Assembly (NCBI GenBank): GCA_005777235.1
Contig: SXND01000224.1
Coordinates: 1-51,959, forward strand
Source: Pseudomonadota bacterium
GTDB taxonomy: Bacteria; Tectomicrobia; Entotheonellia; Entotheonellales; Entotheonellaceae
Length of the DNA stretch: 51,959 nt
Direction: 5' to 3'
The notes beneath the pieces were generated by a model. It was not told where the DNA came from and made no database searches. It saw nothing but the letters and a program-made list of their open reading frames with translations. A program made the position numbers and the translations under genes. Positions 44,132-51,959 of the stretch are shown here, piece after piece (position 1 is the first letter of the stretch; each line of letters opens with the position of its first letter).

Positions 44132-45415
44132 ATGCGCATCGAAATCATCTGCACAGGCGACGAAGTGCTCACGGGCAAAATCGTCAACACCAATTTTAGT
44201 TACATGAGTCAAAAGCTCGAAGACGTCGGACTGGCGGTGCAATGGGAGACGACCGTCGGTGACGACCGCGTCGAACTGTTGCGGGCCTTTCAGCTGGCTG
44301 GACAGCGCGCCGATGCGGTGATTGTCAACGGCGGCCTCGGTCCCACCGTGGATGACTTATCGCAGGAAGTGGCTGCCCAGGCTGCCGGCGTCGAGCTGGT
44401 CTTGCATGAGGCATGGCTGGCGCGCATGGAAGAGATGTTTCAGCGCCGCAGTCGGATCATGCCGCCGAATAATCGCAAACAGGCCATGCTCCCAGCCAGC
44501 GCCGAGATGATCGACAACCCGGTGGGAACGGCCTGCGGTTTTGCTATCGATATTGGTCAAGCCCGGTTTTTCTTCACGCCTGGCGTGCCGCGGGAGTTAC
44601 GGCGCATGCTCGAAGAGCAAATTATCCCGCGCTTGCTGGCGCGGAGTGGCCCGCAAACCGCTATCTATCTCAAGCGCTTTCATTCCTACGGCCTGGGGGA
44701 GTCACATGTCGATTCCCTGCTCAAAGGCGTCGAAGATCTCGTCCCAGATGGCAGCGTCAAACTGGGCTTTCGGGCGCATTATCCACAGCTCGAAACCAAG
44801 CTAACGGTCCGTGGAACGGATATGAGCGATGTGCGGGCCAAGCTCGCACCCGTGGAGCAGGCGGTGCGCCAGCGTATGGGCAATTTTATCCTGGCCGAAG
44901 ATGAGGCCACCCTGGAAGGCACCATCCTCACGCATTTGACCGCCTTACATGCCTCCCTCACCATCGTTGAAACGTTTACGAGCGGTCAGATTGCCGCCCG
45001 CATCGCCCCGCTGCCTGGCGCGGAAGCGGTGTTTCGACGTGGGATCATTGCGCGCCAAGTCGCCGACATTACGGCCGCGGTCGGTCTGGATCCGGCGTCC
45101 ACGCCTGGGGAGATCACCACCGACTTGGCGGAAGTCGTCGCCCGCACCGCGCGCGCGCAGACGCACGCGACGCATGCCCTGGCGGTGCTGGTGGAGCTTG
45201 ATGACGGTGCAGACCGCATGGACTTTGGCGGCACGATCTGTCTGGCGATTGCCACCGAGCAGCAGGTGGTGGTGCGCCGTAGCCGTATTGTCGGCGGGCG
45301 GGAATGGGTGCGCTTGGGCGCTGTGGAAATGGGGCTGGATTGCTTGCGGCGCTATCTCCAGGGCCTGCCGGTGCAGGAACGTATCAATTTTGAGAAGATC
45401 GACGAGAAGGCCTAG
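44132..45415 (+). CDS. cinA: CinA-family protein (MoaB/MogA-like domain plus altered PncC domain)
   Basis: 427 aa. The N-terminal domain (1-170) has the molybdopterin-binding-like pattern: EIICTGDEVLTGKIVNTN, VNGGLGPTVDDLSQEV, NPVGTACGF, FFTPGVPRELRRML, which in CinA is an ADP-ribose pyrophosphatase. The C-terminal NMN-deamidase domain (about 265-415) has its active-site loop changed: VETFTSGQIAARIA where functional PncC proteins have ESCTGG. Deamidase activity is therefore doubtful. It lies 2 nt after the gspM-like gene, so it is co-transcribed with the secretion genes. Confidence 0.88.
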   Translation: MRIEIICTGDEVLTGKIVNTNFSYMSQKLEDVGLAVQWETTVGDDRVELLRAFQLAGQRADAVIVNGGLGPTVDDLSQEVAAQAAGVELVLHEAWLARMEEMFQRRSRIMPPNNRKQAMLPASAEMIDNPVGTACGFAIDIGQARFFFTPGVPRELRRMLEEQIIPRLLARSGPQTAIYLKRFHSYGLGESHVDSLLKGVEDLVPDGSVKLGFRAHYPQLETKLTVRGTDMSDVRAKLAPVEQAVRQRMGNFILAEDEATLEGTILTHLTALHASLTIVETFTSGQIAARIAPLPGAEAVFRRGIIARQVADITAAVGLDPASTPGEITTDLAEVVARTARAQTHATHALAVLVELDDGADRMDFGGTICLAIATEQQVVVRRSRIVGGREWVRLGAVEMGLDCLRRYLQGLPVQERINFEKIDEKA

Positions 45416-45443
45416 TGCATATCCAATGAGCCTTGGAGGTTTT

Positions 45444-45502
45444 CCTGGGAGCGCGGGCGTCTCGCCCGCCTTTGGAGCGGGTAAGATGCCTGCGCTCCCA
45501 GG
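45444..45502. repeat. Composite palindromic intergenic repeat
   Basis: Outer arms CCTGGGAGCGC (45444-45454) and GCGCTCCCAGG (45492-45502) are perfectly complementary (11 bp). Inside is a second hairpin, GCGGGCG-TCTC-GCCCGC. This two-level palindrome resembles MITE-like dispersed repeats. It lies after cinA and could terminate the operon. Confidence 0.65.
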
Positions 45503-45596
45503 GACAGCCAAAGCCGCATACCTTCCTTGCGCGTGCACTAGGGGACAGGGACACCCAGCACGCCAGGTCACGATGGTGTGCCGGCAGGAGGGCGCT

Positions 45597-45845
45597 GTGC
45601 AACGTCCCATTATCGGTTATCATCTTGACGCCGAGCAGCATTGGGTGGCGGACCTCGAGTGCGGCCATGCCCAGCACGTACGGCATGACCCGCCATGGGT
45701 CAATCGTCCCTGGGTGCTGGAGCCGGCAGGACGGCGGGCTCATCTTGGCCTACTCCTGCACTGCAAGCTCTGTGACACTCCACCCGCGGAGGGCGCGGCG
45801 TGCGTCAGCACGGGACACATCAACCAACTTGCCCACGGAAGGTGA
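45597..45845 (+). CDS. DUF3565 family protein
   Basis: 82 aa from GTG 45597 with AGGAGGG 4 nt upstream (ATG 45573 is the alternative). The family pattern is clear: QRPIIGYHLDAEQHWVADLE, CGHAQHVRHDPPWVNRPWVL, LHCKLCD. Conserved Cys/His suggest a small metal-binding protein. Function unknown. 6 nt before the next gene. Confidence 0.75.
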   Translation: MQRPIIGYHLDAEQHWVADLECGHAQHVRHDPPWVNRPWVLEPAGRRAHLGLLLHCKLCDTPPAEGAACVSTGHINQLAHGR

Positions 45846-45851
45846 GACAGC

Positions 45852-46889
45852 ATGCTTAGAGAACACACGGGATCCGCCCACGGCCCCCAGGCGGCGGTCC
45901 TTGAAAACGTCCTACAGCAGTATGCCGCTGACCCAACAGCGAGCTGGGGCCTCGGCACCTTTGGCGCTGTTGCCGAGTTCCATCGCACCGCGGAGGAACC
46001 CGTCCATATTGATACCAGGGATGGGATTCTCCAAGTGGTCACACAGCGTGGCGCCCTCCGTCTCAAGGCAACCGAGGAACTCCGTGCCTTCGCCTATGAA
46101 CTCCCAGGTGGAGCGGCGGGCAGCTGGCACCACGCCGTGGCGCTGTGTCTCCCCGTCGCGCAGACGCCCATGCACCGCCGCGAGACCCTCACCGAGTGTG
46201 GCCCGGATCAGGACGCCCTGCGGGCTGAGGATCGCACCGCGGTGTTGTTCGATATGGGCTTTGGTACGGCACATGTCGATGTGTGCGTACGCACGGCAGA
46301 TCCACAGGCACTGGCCGCGTTACGCACCGCCGTGGGCTTGGCGCCGCTCGCTCCGGGCAATCCCCTGATGCCGCGCATGCCACAGCTCAGCCCCCACCGC
46401 GTGTTCATCTGCCGCTTTGGGCGGATTGAGGTCTACCAGCGCATTCCAGGCCCAGGGGAAGAGCCGCCGATCGGCCCGCATACCCACGTACTCCCCACTC
46501 TCCTGCGTCATCAGCGCTCGCATGCCGCCACCGTGCCCATCCCCGAGGGGTGGGTACCCTGTGTGCATTTCTACCCTGCCAGCCCTCTCGTCGACGCCCT
46601 TGGCAAGCCACGGCCCTTCGACCGCACGGCCTATGAGGCCTTTCAGGGGCTGCTACGTGACTTTGGCGATCCTGCACTGCGGGGCCTAAAAGCCCAGGTG
46701 ACTGACGCGGTGCGCCTTGGACAAGAGCCGGAGGGTTTTACGCTGCCAGCCTCACGTGCCGAACGGGCCACTGTCCGCGTCGCGCTGCGGCAGTTGACGT
46801 ATACGGACGGCGCGACGCCTCTCCTGCTGGCCTGGTGTCAGGCGTTTGATCGGAGCGAACCAGGCGAGGAGACTGACGAGAACGCGTAG
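45852..46889 (+). CDS. Conserved-looking hypothetical protein
   Basis: 345 aa, soluble, no signal or membrane segments. Recognisable internal landmarks are WGLGTFGAVAEFHR, LFDMGFGTAHVDVCVRTADP, RVFICRFGRIEVYQRIPGP and PIGPHTHVLPTLL. Coding potential is strong (good start context AAGGTGAG, length, coupling with the DUF3565 gene). I do not recognise a family with a known function. Confidence 0.7.
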   Translation: MLREHTGSAHGPQAAVLENVLQQYAADPTASWGLGTFGAVAEFHRTAEEPVHIDTRDGILQVVTQRGALRLKATEELRAFAYELPGGAAGSWHHAVALCLPVAQTPMHRRETLTECGPDQDALRAEDRTAVLFDMGFGTAHVDVCVRTADPQALAALRTAVGLAPLAPGNPLMPRMPQLSPHRVFICRFGRIEVYQRIPGPGEEPPIGPHTHVLPTLLRHQRSHAATVPIPEGWVPCVHFYPASPLVDALGKPRPFDRTAYEAFQGLLRDFGDPALRGLKAQVTDAVRLGQEPEGFTLPASRAERATVRVALRQLTYTDGATPLLLAWCQAFDRSEPGEETDENA

Positions 46890-46957
46890 TGTGCCCCCGA
46901 GGAGCGTGCGCGTCGGCGTCGACGCTCCTCAGCATGGATACGACGAGGAGGGCTGAT

Positions 46958-47674
46958 ATGCAGCGTACACAAAGAGGCTCGAGCCATTGGTTACTGGGCG
47001 GCATGCTCTTACTCGGTATCACAGGCGCCTTGAGCGCCTGCCGTGCGGATAATCCGCCAGCTACGGTGGTTGAGCCTGTGGCTTACTTATCCCCTCTGGA
47101 AAAAGACGTGGTCCAGGAAATGAACCTCGCTCGGACCCAACCAAAGGCCTATGCCGCCTTTATCGAAAAGTTGCGTCCCAACTATGTGCGTGGCCAGGGG
47201 CAGGCTGGCGGCGGACATACGACCAGTGTCACCGCAGGTGGGCGCAGCACCATCGTGACCGCAGAAGGCCCCAAAGGCCTTGATGAGGCCGTGGCTTTTC
47301 TGCGCACGACCGCGCCGCTCCCAGCGCTGGTCGTCTCACGGGGCATGTCACGTGCCGCCAAGGAGCACGCTCTGGAGCAGGCGCAAACCGGCACCATGAG
47401 TCATCAGGGGCGCAATGGCAGTCAGCCGTGGGAGCGGGCCGATCGCCACGGGCGCTGGCGCGACACTTTCAGCGAAAACATTGTCTCTGGTCATGCCAGT
47501 GCCCGTGACATGACCATGGCTTTGATTATTGACGATGGCCTGCCAGAACGGGGCCATCGCAAGAATATTTTCAATGGGCAGGCCCGTATGCTCGGGGTCG
47601 GTTGTGGGCCAGACAAAGCCAAACCCTTGTGCGTCACGACCTTTGCCGGGAGTTACGATGAAGGGGTGCAGTAG
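46958..47674 (+). CDS. CAP-domain (SCP-like) lipoprotein
   Basis: 238 aa from ATG 46958 (GAGGAGGG upstream). Lipoprotein signal with lipobox LSAC (ITGALSAC). The CAP core follows: VVQEMNLARTQPKAYAAFIE, HALEQAQTGTMSHQGRNG (first His), FSENIVSG, and GHRKNIFNGQARMLGVGCG (second His region). Bacterial CAP proteins are extracytoplasmic; roles vary and the activity here is unknown. Confidence 0.85.
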   Translation: MQRTQRGSSHWLLGGMLLLGITGALSACRADNPPATVVEPVAYLSPLEKDVVQEMNLARTQPKAYAAFIEKLRPNYVRGQGQAGGGHTTSVTAGGRSTIVTAEGPKGLDEAVAFLRTTAPLPALVVSRGMSRAAKEHALEQAQTGTMSHQGRNGSQPWERADRHGRWRDTFSENIVSGHASARDMTMALIIDDGLPERGHRKNIFNGQARMLGVGCGPDKAKPLCVTTFAGSYDEGVQ

Positions 47675-47719
47675 CCACACCGGCCTGGGCCAGGGAGACA
47701 CAGCGCCAGGCTCCCTGAC

Positions 47720-47959
47720 GTTGCCGCGGCGGATATACTCCTGTGCGTCATCCCAGGGCCCCCTCTGCACGGGCCGCTGGAGATCGCCGGTGCAACGACT
47801 CGGGTTGCTGCCTATGATCGTCTGCCATTGCCCTGGCGTCACGGGGCAGAGCACAAGGTAAAACGCCTGACTGAAGCGCACATACACCACGCGCTTGGGC
47901 AGAGACTCACGCTCGCAGGGCAACCGCACCAGCAGCTTGCCGACCTGGGACAACGGCAT
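47720..47959 (-). pseudogene. Remnant of a formylglycine-generating-enzyme-like (FGE-sulfatase) gene
   Basis: In the minus-strand frame beginning at 47959, residues about 28-72 read FYLVLCPVTPGQWQTIIGSN, then PSRCTGD, RPVQRGPWDDAQEYIRR. This is the N-terminal part of an SUMF1/FGE domain (FYMG-PVT-QW-MG-NPS---RPVE-VSW-DA-EF). The frame then continues antisense into the CAP gene, with no rest of the domain. A fragment, not a functional enzyme. Confidence 0.6.
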
Positions 47960-48066
47960 GCCTACGGCGCGTGCGTGGCGCGGTTGCGCCAGGGCACAGG
48001 CGCTGCTAAGGTTAGGAAGTCGTAGCCTAAGCGCAACGTGGATGAGAGCCTACTCGGAGGTGCCCA

Positions 48067-48897
48067 ATGCAAGTCACGCCCCATACGTATGTCATGCACA
48101 TTGACGACGATTCCCCGCATCACCCCGGCGGCAGCAACAATTACTTTGTGGGCGATCCTGGCGAGGCCATGGTGCTCGTCGACACCGGCGACCAGCAACG
48201 CGAGTGGACACGCAGTATCCTGGCATACTATGAGCAGCTGGGACGACCGCCTATTGCGGCAATCCTCTTGACGCACAGCCATCAGGATCACATTGGTGGC
48301 CTGGACCGCATCTACGATGTCATCCAGGCACCGGTGCGCTGCCATCCAAAACTCGTCAAAAAATTAACGAGTATGGTCGGGCCTGAGGCGGTAACGCCCT
48401 TGAAATCACGCGAGATGGTCAAGACCGGCGGTGGCGTGGCGCTGCAGGCGGTGTTTACGCCTGGGCATGAAGTGGATCACGTGGCCTTTCATCTGCCCGA
48501 GGAGCGGGTGCTGTTTACCGGCGACTGTGTCCTGGGCGCGTCCTCGACGACGGTGCGGGATCTGACCAGTTACATGAAATCGCTGCACCTGCTGACCACC
48601 TATCCGCATGATACGATCTGTCCAGGCCACGGGCCAGTCGCCTTGCCGCCGCGTGGGGGAGAACTGGTGCGTTGGTACATGCACCACCGTGAGGAACGCG
48701 AGGAGCAAATTCTGGCGGCGTTGGCCCAGGGAGCGACGGGGGTAAAAGAGATCGCCCATAAAGTGTATCCGCGCAATCTGAAGAAGGGTTTATGGGCCAG
48801 CGCGGAGCGGAATGTGGTGACGCATTTGGAGAAGCTGGTGCAGGAAGGGCGCGTGACGCAGACGCCCTCCCACTATGTGTTGCAGCCGGCGTCGTAG
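48067..48897 (+). CDS. MBL-fold metallo-hydrolase with C-terminal winged helix (LACTB2-like)
   Basis: 276 aa, ATG 48067 with GGAGG upstream. Metallo-beta-lactamase motif TH70-S-H72-Q-D74-H75, then FTPGHEVDHV (His), FTGDCVLGAS (Asp ligand) and CPGHGPV (last His). The C-terminal 60 residues (ILAALAQGATGVKEIAHKVY) form a winged helix as in LACTB2/GloB-like hydrolases. Probably a thioester or nucleic-acid hydrolase; substrate unknown. Confidence 0.88.
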   Translation: MQVTPHTYVMHIDDDSPHHPGGSNNYFVGDPGEAMVLVDTGDQQREWTRSILAYYEQLGRPPIAAILLTHSHQDHIGGLDRIYDVIQAPVRCHPKLVKKLTSMVGPEAVTPLKSREMVKTGGGVALQAVFTPGHEVDHVAFHLPEERVLFTGDCVLGASSTTVRDLTSYMKSLHLLTTYPHDTICPGHGPVALPPRGGELVRWYMHHREEREEQILAALAQGATGVKEIAHKVYPRNLKKGLWASAERNVVTHLEKLVQEGRVTQTPSHYVLQPAS

Positions 48898-48950
48898 CGC
48901 AGCGCCTGGAAGCGCGGCCCTCCCCTGTGGGGAGGGTTGGGCAGGCTCCG

Positions 48951-49319
48951 ACTGCGGTAACGCAGCATGGCGCTGTCCTTCCACTCCATCGTGTGGATAC
49001 CGGTGCTGATGGTGAATCCCACTTTGAGGACGTGCCCCCTGAGCCATGTGCGGCCATCGTCAACCGCCTAGGCGAGGGACCGATCCAGCTGAATCGCCGC
49101 TCTTCCCCATCCTTCTCTGACTAGCACCAGGTCCCCAGTCAGCAGTATATGATCCATCTGGCAGGAGTGGCGGAATTTGAGACGGCGGACAGCACCAAGC
49201 AACGGCTGTACCCTGGCGACATCCTGGTGGCCGAGGATCTGACAGGCCACGGACACATCGCCCGGAGCATTGGCGAAGAGTTTCGTCTCTCGCTGGCCAT
49301 TCCTCTGCCTGGTCAGTAA
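48951..49319 (+). pseudogene. Cupin-domain protein interrupted by a stop
   Basis: One frame reads HRVDTGADGESHFEDVPPE, then reaches TAG at 49122-49124. It continues in the same frame as QQYMIHLAGVAEFETADS, QRLYPGDILVAEDLTGHGH, and stops at 49319. The two parts match the N- and C-terminal halves of a small cupin family (gradient ESHFEDV ... PGDVLLVEDTTGKGH). Middle residues are degraded. Start is not determinable. Confidence 0.6.
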
Positions 49320-49496
49320 CCCGTAGGAGCACGCCAGGGCTGGGAACCAGTGCCTGGCGCCCGCTGGGGGCCGGGATGCCGCATGGTCACTCCAGGCCTC
49401 CCGGCAGCCAAGTCTCCCGGCCCCCAGCGCACCCTTAGGCCATCCCACTGTACATTCTGGGCCGCGCTTGAGAAGCTGGGCGTGCCGACATAGTCT

Positions 49497-49526
49497 TTGA
49501 CTTGCGCGCCTGCGGCGCACTACAAT
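49497..49526 (+). promoter_or_regulatory. sigma70-like promoter before the PPOX fragment
   Basis: TTGACT (49497-49502), 18-nt spacer, TACAAT (49521-49526), 49 nt upstream of the ATG at 49575. Probably the original promoter of the now truncated gene. Confidence 0.5.
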
Positions 49527-49574
49527 GCCCCGCCATGATCCGCCCTGACGCTGTGTTTTTCGAGGAGGACATTC

Positions 49575-49734
49575 ATGCCGAGCAGTAACACCATAACGCC
49601 ACAGATCGAGCAATGCGTCCACGACAACCCGCAGGGTGTGCTCACCTCGTTCCGGAAGAACGGCATGCCACAAATGAGCATTGTCACCGTGTACCCGCGT
49701 GATCGATATCATGTATGCATTGCCCAGCAGCACC
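49575..49734 (+). pseudogene. N-terminal fragment of a PPOX-class (pyridoxamine oxidase-like) FMN-binding protein
   Basis: ATG 49575 with GAGGAG upstream. The product starts ITPQIEQCVHDNPQGVLTSF, then RKNGMPQMSIVTV, the usual first 35 residues of F420/FMN-binding PPOX proteins. After about residue 50 similarity ends and the DNA passes into a different family's sequence. The frame continues to 49859 without likeness. Confidence 0.6.
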
Positions 49735-50055
49735 CCAGTGCATATGTGGGTGAGCGCCACCACCGGGCTCTCGACCGGGAATCAGACCTGATTGTGCGGC
49801 ACCGAGGGCACGATTCATGTGGACCAAAAACAGAACATTTTTGCGAGACGGCGCAGTGATACCCAACTGAGCGCAGTCCCCAACCCGCCAGCCGAGCAGG
49901 CCGCCTATCGCGTCGAGGAAGAGTTCACCAACGCCATGCGTGGCCGGGAAGAGATCACCATGGTGCCCTTTAGCTCTGGGGTGCATGACATGGAATGGAC
50001 GGAAGCGGTCGTGCGCAGCGCCCACACTGGTCAGGCGATAACGCTGCCCTTGTAG
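49735..50055 (+). pseudogene. C-terminal fragment of a Gfo/Idh/MocA-family oxidoreductase
   Basis: In the frame ending at 50055: VSATTGLSTGNQT, an in-frame TGA (49789-49791), then LCGTEGTIHVDQKQNIFARR, AAYRVEEEFTNAMRGREEIT and MEWTEAVVRSAHTGQAITLP. These are the C-terminal hallmarks of Gfo/Idh/MocA dehydrogenases (GTEGTI, EF-NAIRG, A-Y-SA--G). The Rossmann domain is missing and one stop is present. Confidence 0.7.
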
Positions 50056-50111
50056 CGCGCCTGCGGTCTGCACGGTGTGCAGCCACTCACCTCAGATGGA
50101 TGGGAGTCCGC

Positions 50112-50303
50112 ATGGAGTACGGCATCACCTTCTCACGTACGGATGCGGTCGAGCACCCCTCGCCCTTGCACTCCCTCACACATTGCGACAGCTGGTTGGA
50201 GGGCGAACAGATGTTCGGCCCGCCAGGGGCCTTAGAGCGCCTGGGCCATGCCGGTCGCCCCCGTGATGTCCTCACCACCTGCCAGAGTGTGCGGTTCATC
50301 TGA
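50112..50303 (+). pseudogene. Possible decayed N-terminus of a luciferase-like monooxygenase
   Basis: 63 aa starting MEYGITFSRTDAVEHP, resembling LLM-family starts, then a degraded stretch with WLEGEQMFGPP. Weak evidence. It follows the preceding gene fragments on the same strand. 50304-50642 holds no other supportable gene. Confidence 0.25.
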
Positions 50304-50642
50304 GACTCACTGAGGCCGGTCGGGGCGGGGCGTCTGGAGAGGATTCCGATCATGTGTGGAGAGGTAGCAGGGTGCGCAACGCCTGGATACATAATGCCTA
50401 ACGCTCCGCGTGGAAACATTCGGATGGTTTTTGTGTCTCTCCATGTCCAGATTTTGGTGCGGTGTACGCCATGTAGAGTATACGGTGGCACTCGATATCG
50501 AGACCAAGTGGCCGATACCGTGTGCAATGAAATGGGCTGCCAAATGGCACTGAGGAGGGAAGCAAATGCAAGAGACCCCACTCGCAGCGCAGCAACGGTT
50601 GGACTGATCGCCAAGTAAAAAGCCATAGAGAGGAAAGAACAG

Positions 50643-51959
50643 ATGAGTAATAATCTAAGAAAGACAGAACGTCCCAGTGCAAAGCGTCGTTTCGTTCTTA
50701 CGGCAATCACCGTGGTCATCCTTAGCCTTGGCCATGCGGCCTTGGCAGACGTCACTCTGCCTATTACTGCAGTCAGTTTCCCCAAAGAAGTGATACCAGT
50801 CGGGGCCGGGAAGATTGATTTTTGGGCAAAATTGAGTGACGTTTCGGGGGCGATCGATGTTGGCGGCCGTGAACCGTATTTTTTTCAGATCCACGATGGA
50901 ACGAGTACGTTCCATGCGGGGTTTAATGCAAACGACGGTTCGGGGAACGGAGGGCTTACAGGGCTTGCGGGGCGCAGTTTTACCGGCACGGGTGGCGACG
51001 GCGGCTGGACCTACGAGAACATCTTCGGCGCCGGCCACGTTGACGAGTGGCATCATTATGTCTTCCAATGGAACAAAGATGGGATCCCTGGCGTCGCGAA
51101 TGGCCAGCAGAAAGTGGCGCTCTTTGTGGATGGCGTCCTCAATTCGGGGAGTTGGTTTGAGCGCGGCCCGTTTGTGCCGCTCACTGGCGGGACAGTGAAT
51201 TTGATCACGACGGGAAACCCTCCCCCGCTCCCAGGGGAGGTCGCCATTGATGAACTGAAGATCTATGACAGGAACAACAACTTGATCCTGTGGAATACGC
51301 TGGGGTCTGCCGAGGAGATTGCGCACAGCGCCATTGGGCTCGATGGATTCTTCCATGGCGGTGGGGGCGCACATTTTGTCCCAGGGATATCGGGCAATGC
51401 GGTCATGGCGAGGCCGGTGTTTGCCATCGGTCCTGCCCCAGCTTCCTTCCTCTTGACGGTGACGAAGGCGGGCACCGGCACGGGGACCGTCACCAGCACG
51501 CCGCCCGGCATCACCTGTGGCGCCGACTGTACGCAAGCCTACGCCCCCGGCACGGTGGTCACGCTCACCGCCCCGGCGGCGGCAGGCTCGACGTTTACGG
51601 GCTGGAGTGGCCCCGCCGATTGCTCTGATGGCGCGGTGCGCATGAACGCCGCCAAGACCTGTACCGCCACTTTTACCCTCACGGCCACCCTCAAGACCCT
51701 GACGGTGACGAAGGCGGGCACCGGCACGGGGACCGTCACCAGCACCCCACCCGGCATCACCTGTGGCGCCGACTGTACGCAAGGCTACGCCCCTGGTACG
51801 GTGGTCACCCTGACGGCTACGCCGGCGGTGGGTTCGCGGTTGAGTGGTTGGAGTGGTGCCGTCGATTGTGGCGAGGGCGTCGTGCGCATGAACGCCGCCA
51901 AGACCTGTACCGCCACCTTCACCCCGGCCGCGCCGCAGACGTTGACAGTCACGAAGGCC
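50643..51959 (+). CDS. Secreted LamG-domain protein with InlB-like repeats, 3' end outside the window
   Basis: At least 439 aa, open to the right edge. ATG 50643, preceded by GAGAGGAAAG. Sec signal peptide with hydrophobic core FVLTAITVVILSLGHAALA. Residues about 35-235 form a jelly-roll of the LamG/concanavalin type (GKIDFWAKLSDVSGAID, DEWHHYVFQWNKDG, KVALFVDGVLNSG, EVAIDELKIYD). From 51453 the repeat LTVTKAGTGTGTVTSTPPGI-TCGADCTQ...GWSG...TCTATF begins: copy 2 at 51699 and copy 3 at 51942, about 82 aa each, with paired Cys (InlB-like/Flg_new type). Probably a cell-surface or exported protein. Confidence 0.85.
   Translation, partial: MSNNLRKTERPSAKRRFVLTAITVVILSLGHAALADVTLPITAVSFPKEVIPVGAGKIDFWAKLSDVSGAIDVGGREPYFFQIHDGTSTFHAGFNANDGSGNGGLTGLAGRSFTGTGGDGGWTYENIFGAGHVDEWHHYVFQWNKDGIPGVANGQQKVALFVDGVLNSGSWFERGPFVPLTGGTVNLITTGNPPPLPGEVAIDELKIYDRNNNLILWNTLGSAEEIAHSAIGLDGFFHGGGGAHFVPGISGNAVMARPVFAIGPAPASFLLTVTKAGTGTGTVTSTPPGITCGADCTQAYAPGTVVTLTAPAAAGSTFTGWSGPADCSDGAVRMNAAKTCTATFTLTATLKTLTVTKAGTGTGTVTSTPPGITCGADCTQGYAPGTVVTLTATPAVGSRLSGWSGAVDCGEGVVRMNAAKTCTATFTPAAPQTLTVTKA

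Noticed and set aside
47348..47959. A 203-aa intact FGE-like gene
   Set aside because: Only about 45-70 residues resemble the FGE domain; the rest is antisense to the CAP-domain gene. Listed as a remnant instead.
50655..51782. A 375-aa minus-strand frame at the right edge
   Set aside because: Antisense to the LamG/InlB-repeat gene; composition is the reverse image of its GC-rich repeats and no family features appear.

Overview
The window is GC-rich (A/T richness is confined to promoters) and comes from a free-living Gram-negative bacterium. It carries lipoprotein signals, an RND pump, a type II secretion operon, a PilJ-type chemosensory kinase and PilZ signalling. The ispD-ispF-rlmB-tRNA-Thr order at the left edge resembles the region upstream of tuf/secE/rpl operons in deltaproteobacteria-like lineages. 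The PhyH dioxygenase, amidase/GatC-like pair, DUF4301, CHAT/STAND and HNH genes and the dispersed palindromic repeats recall large-genome uncultured groups such as Tectomicrobia/Entotheonella. That placement is inference, not demonstrated.

Layout. 0-8 kb is mostly housekeeping: a partial tRNA-Thr with its promoter, the MEP-pathway enzymes IspD and IspF, the rRNA methylase RlmB, an SDR and an alpha/beta hydrolase, NadC, RNA polymerase omega, an FmdB-type zinc ribbon protein under a sigma70 promoter overlapped by a perfect CIRCE operator, and a double-SIS sugar isomerase. 8.2-18.2 kb, all on the minus strand, holds an RND transporter and a signalling operon: PilZ protein, branched-chain-type binding lipoprotein, PilJ-Hpt-CheA kinase, CheY, CheX. 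The kinase reading frame is interrupted by one in-frame TAG, and a TnpB (IS200/IS605) element sits between the kinase and CheY.

18.5-29.2 kb is metabolic and accessory: aldo/keto reductase, DUF4301, ribokinase, a three-gene cassette of unknown function sharing one sequence module, PhyH dioxygenase, NHL beta-propeller, amidase plus small subunit, and an MFS transporter. 29.1-34.8 kb holds the most unusual locus: a TIR-CHAT protease-STAND ATPase-TPR gene, broken by one extra base in a T7 run, immediately followed by an HNH nuclease gene. This looks like a conflict or programmed-death system. 35.1-38.9 kb encodes a split glutamine synthetase adenylyltransferase whose second half has a fused pair of ACT-like regulatory domains. 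39.1-45.4 kb is a type II secretion/type IV pilus-like operon (GspE, GspF, GspL/PilM-N, GspM/PilO) ending in CinA.

45.4-52 kb is a mosaic: DUF3565, a hypothetical protein, a CAP-domain lipoprotein, an MBL hydrolase and a run of decayed fragments (FGE-sulfatase, cupin, PPOX, Gfo/Idh/MocA). It ends with the start of a secreted LamG protein with InlB-like repeats that runs off the right edge.
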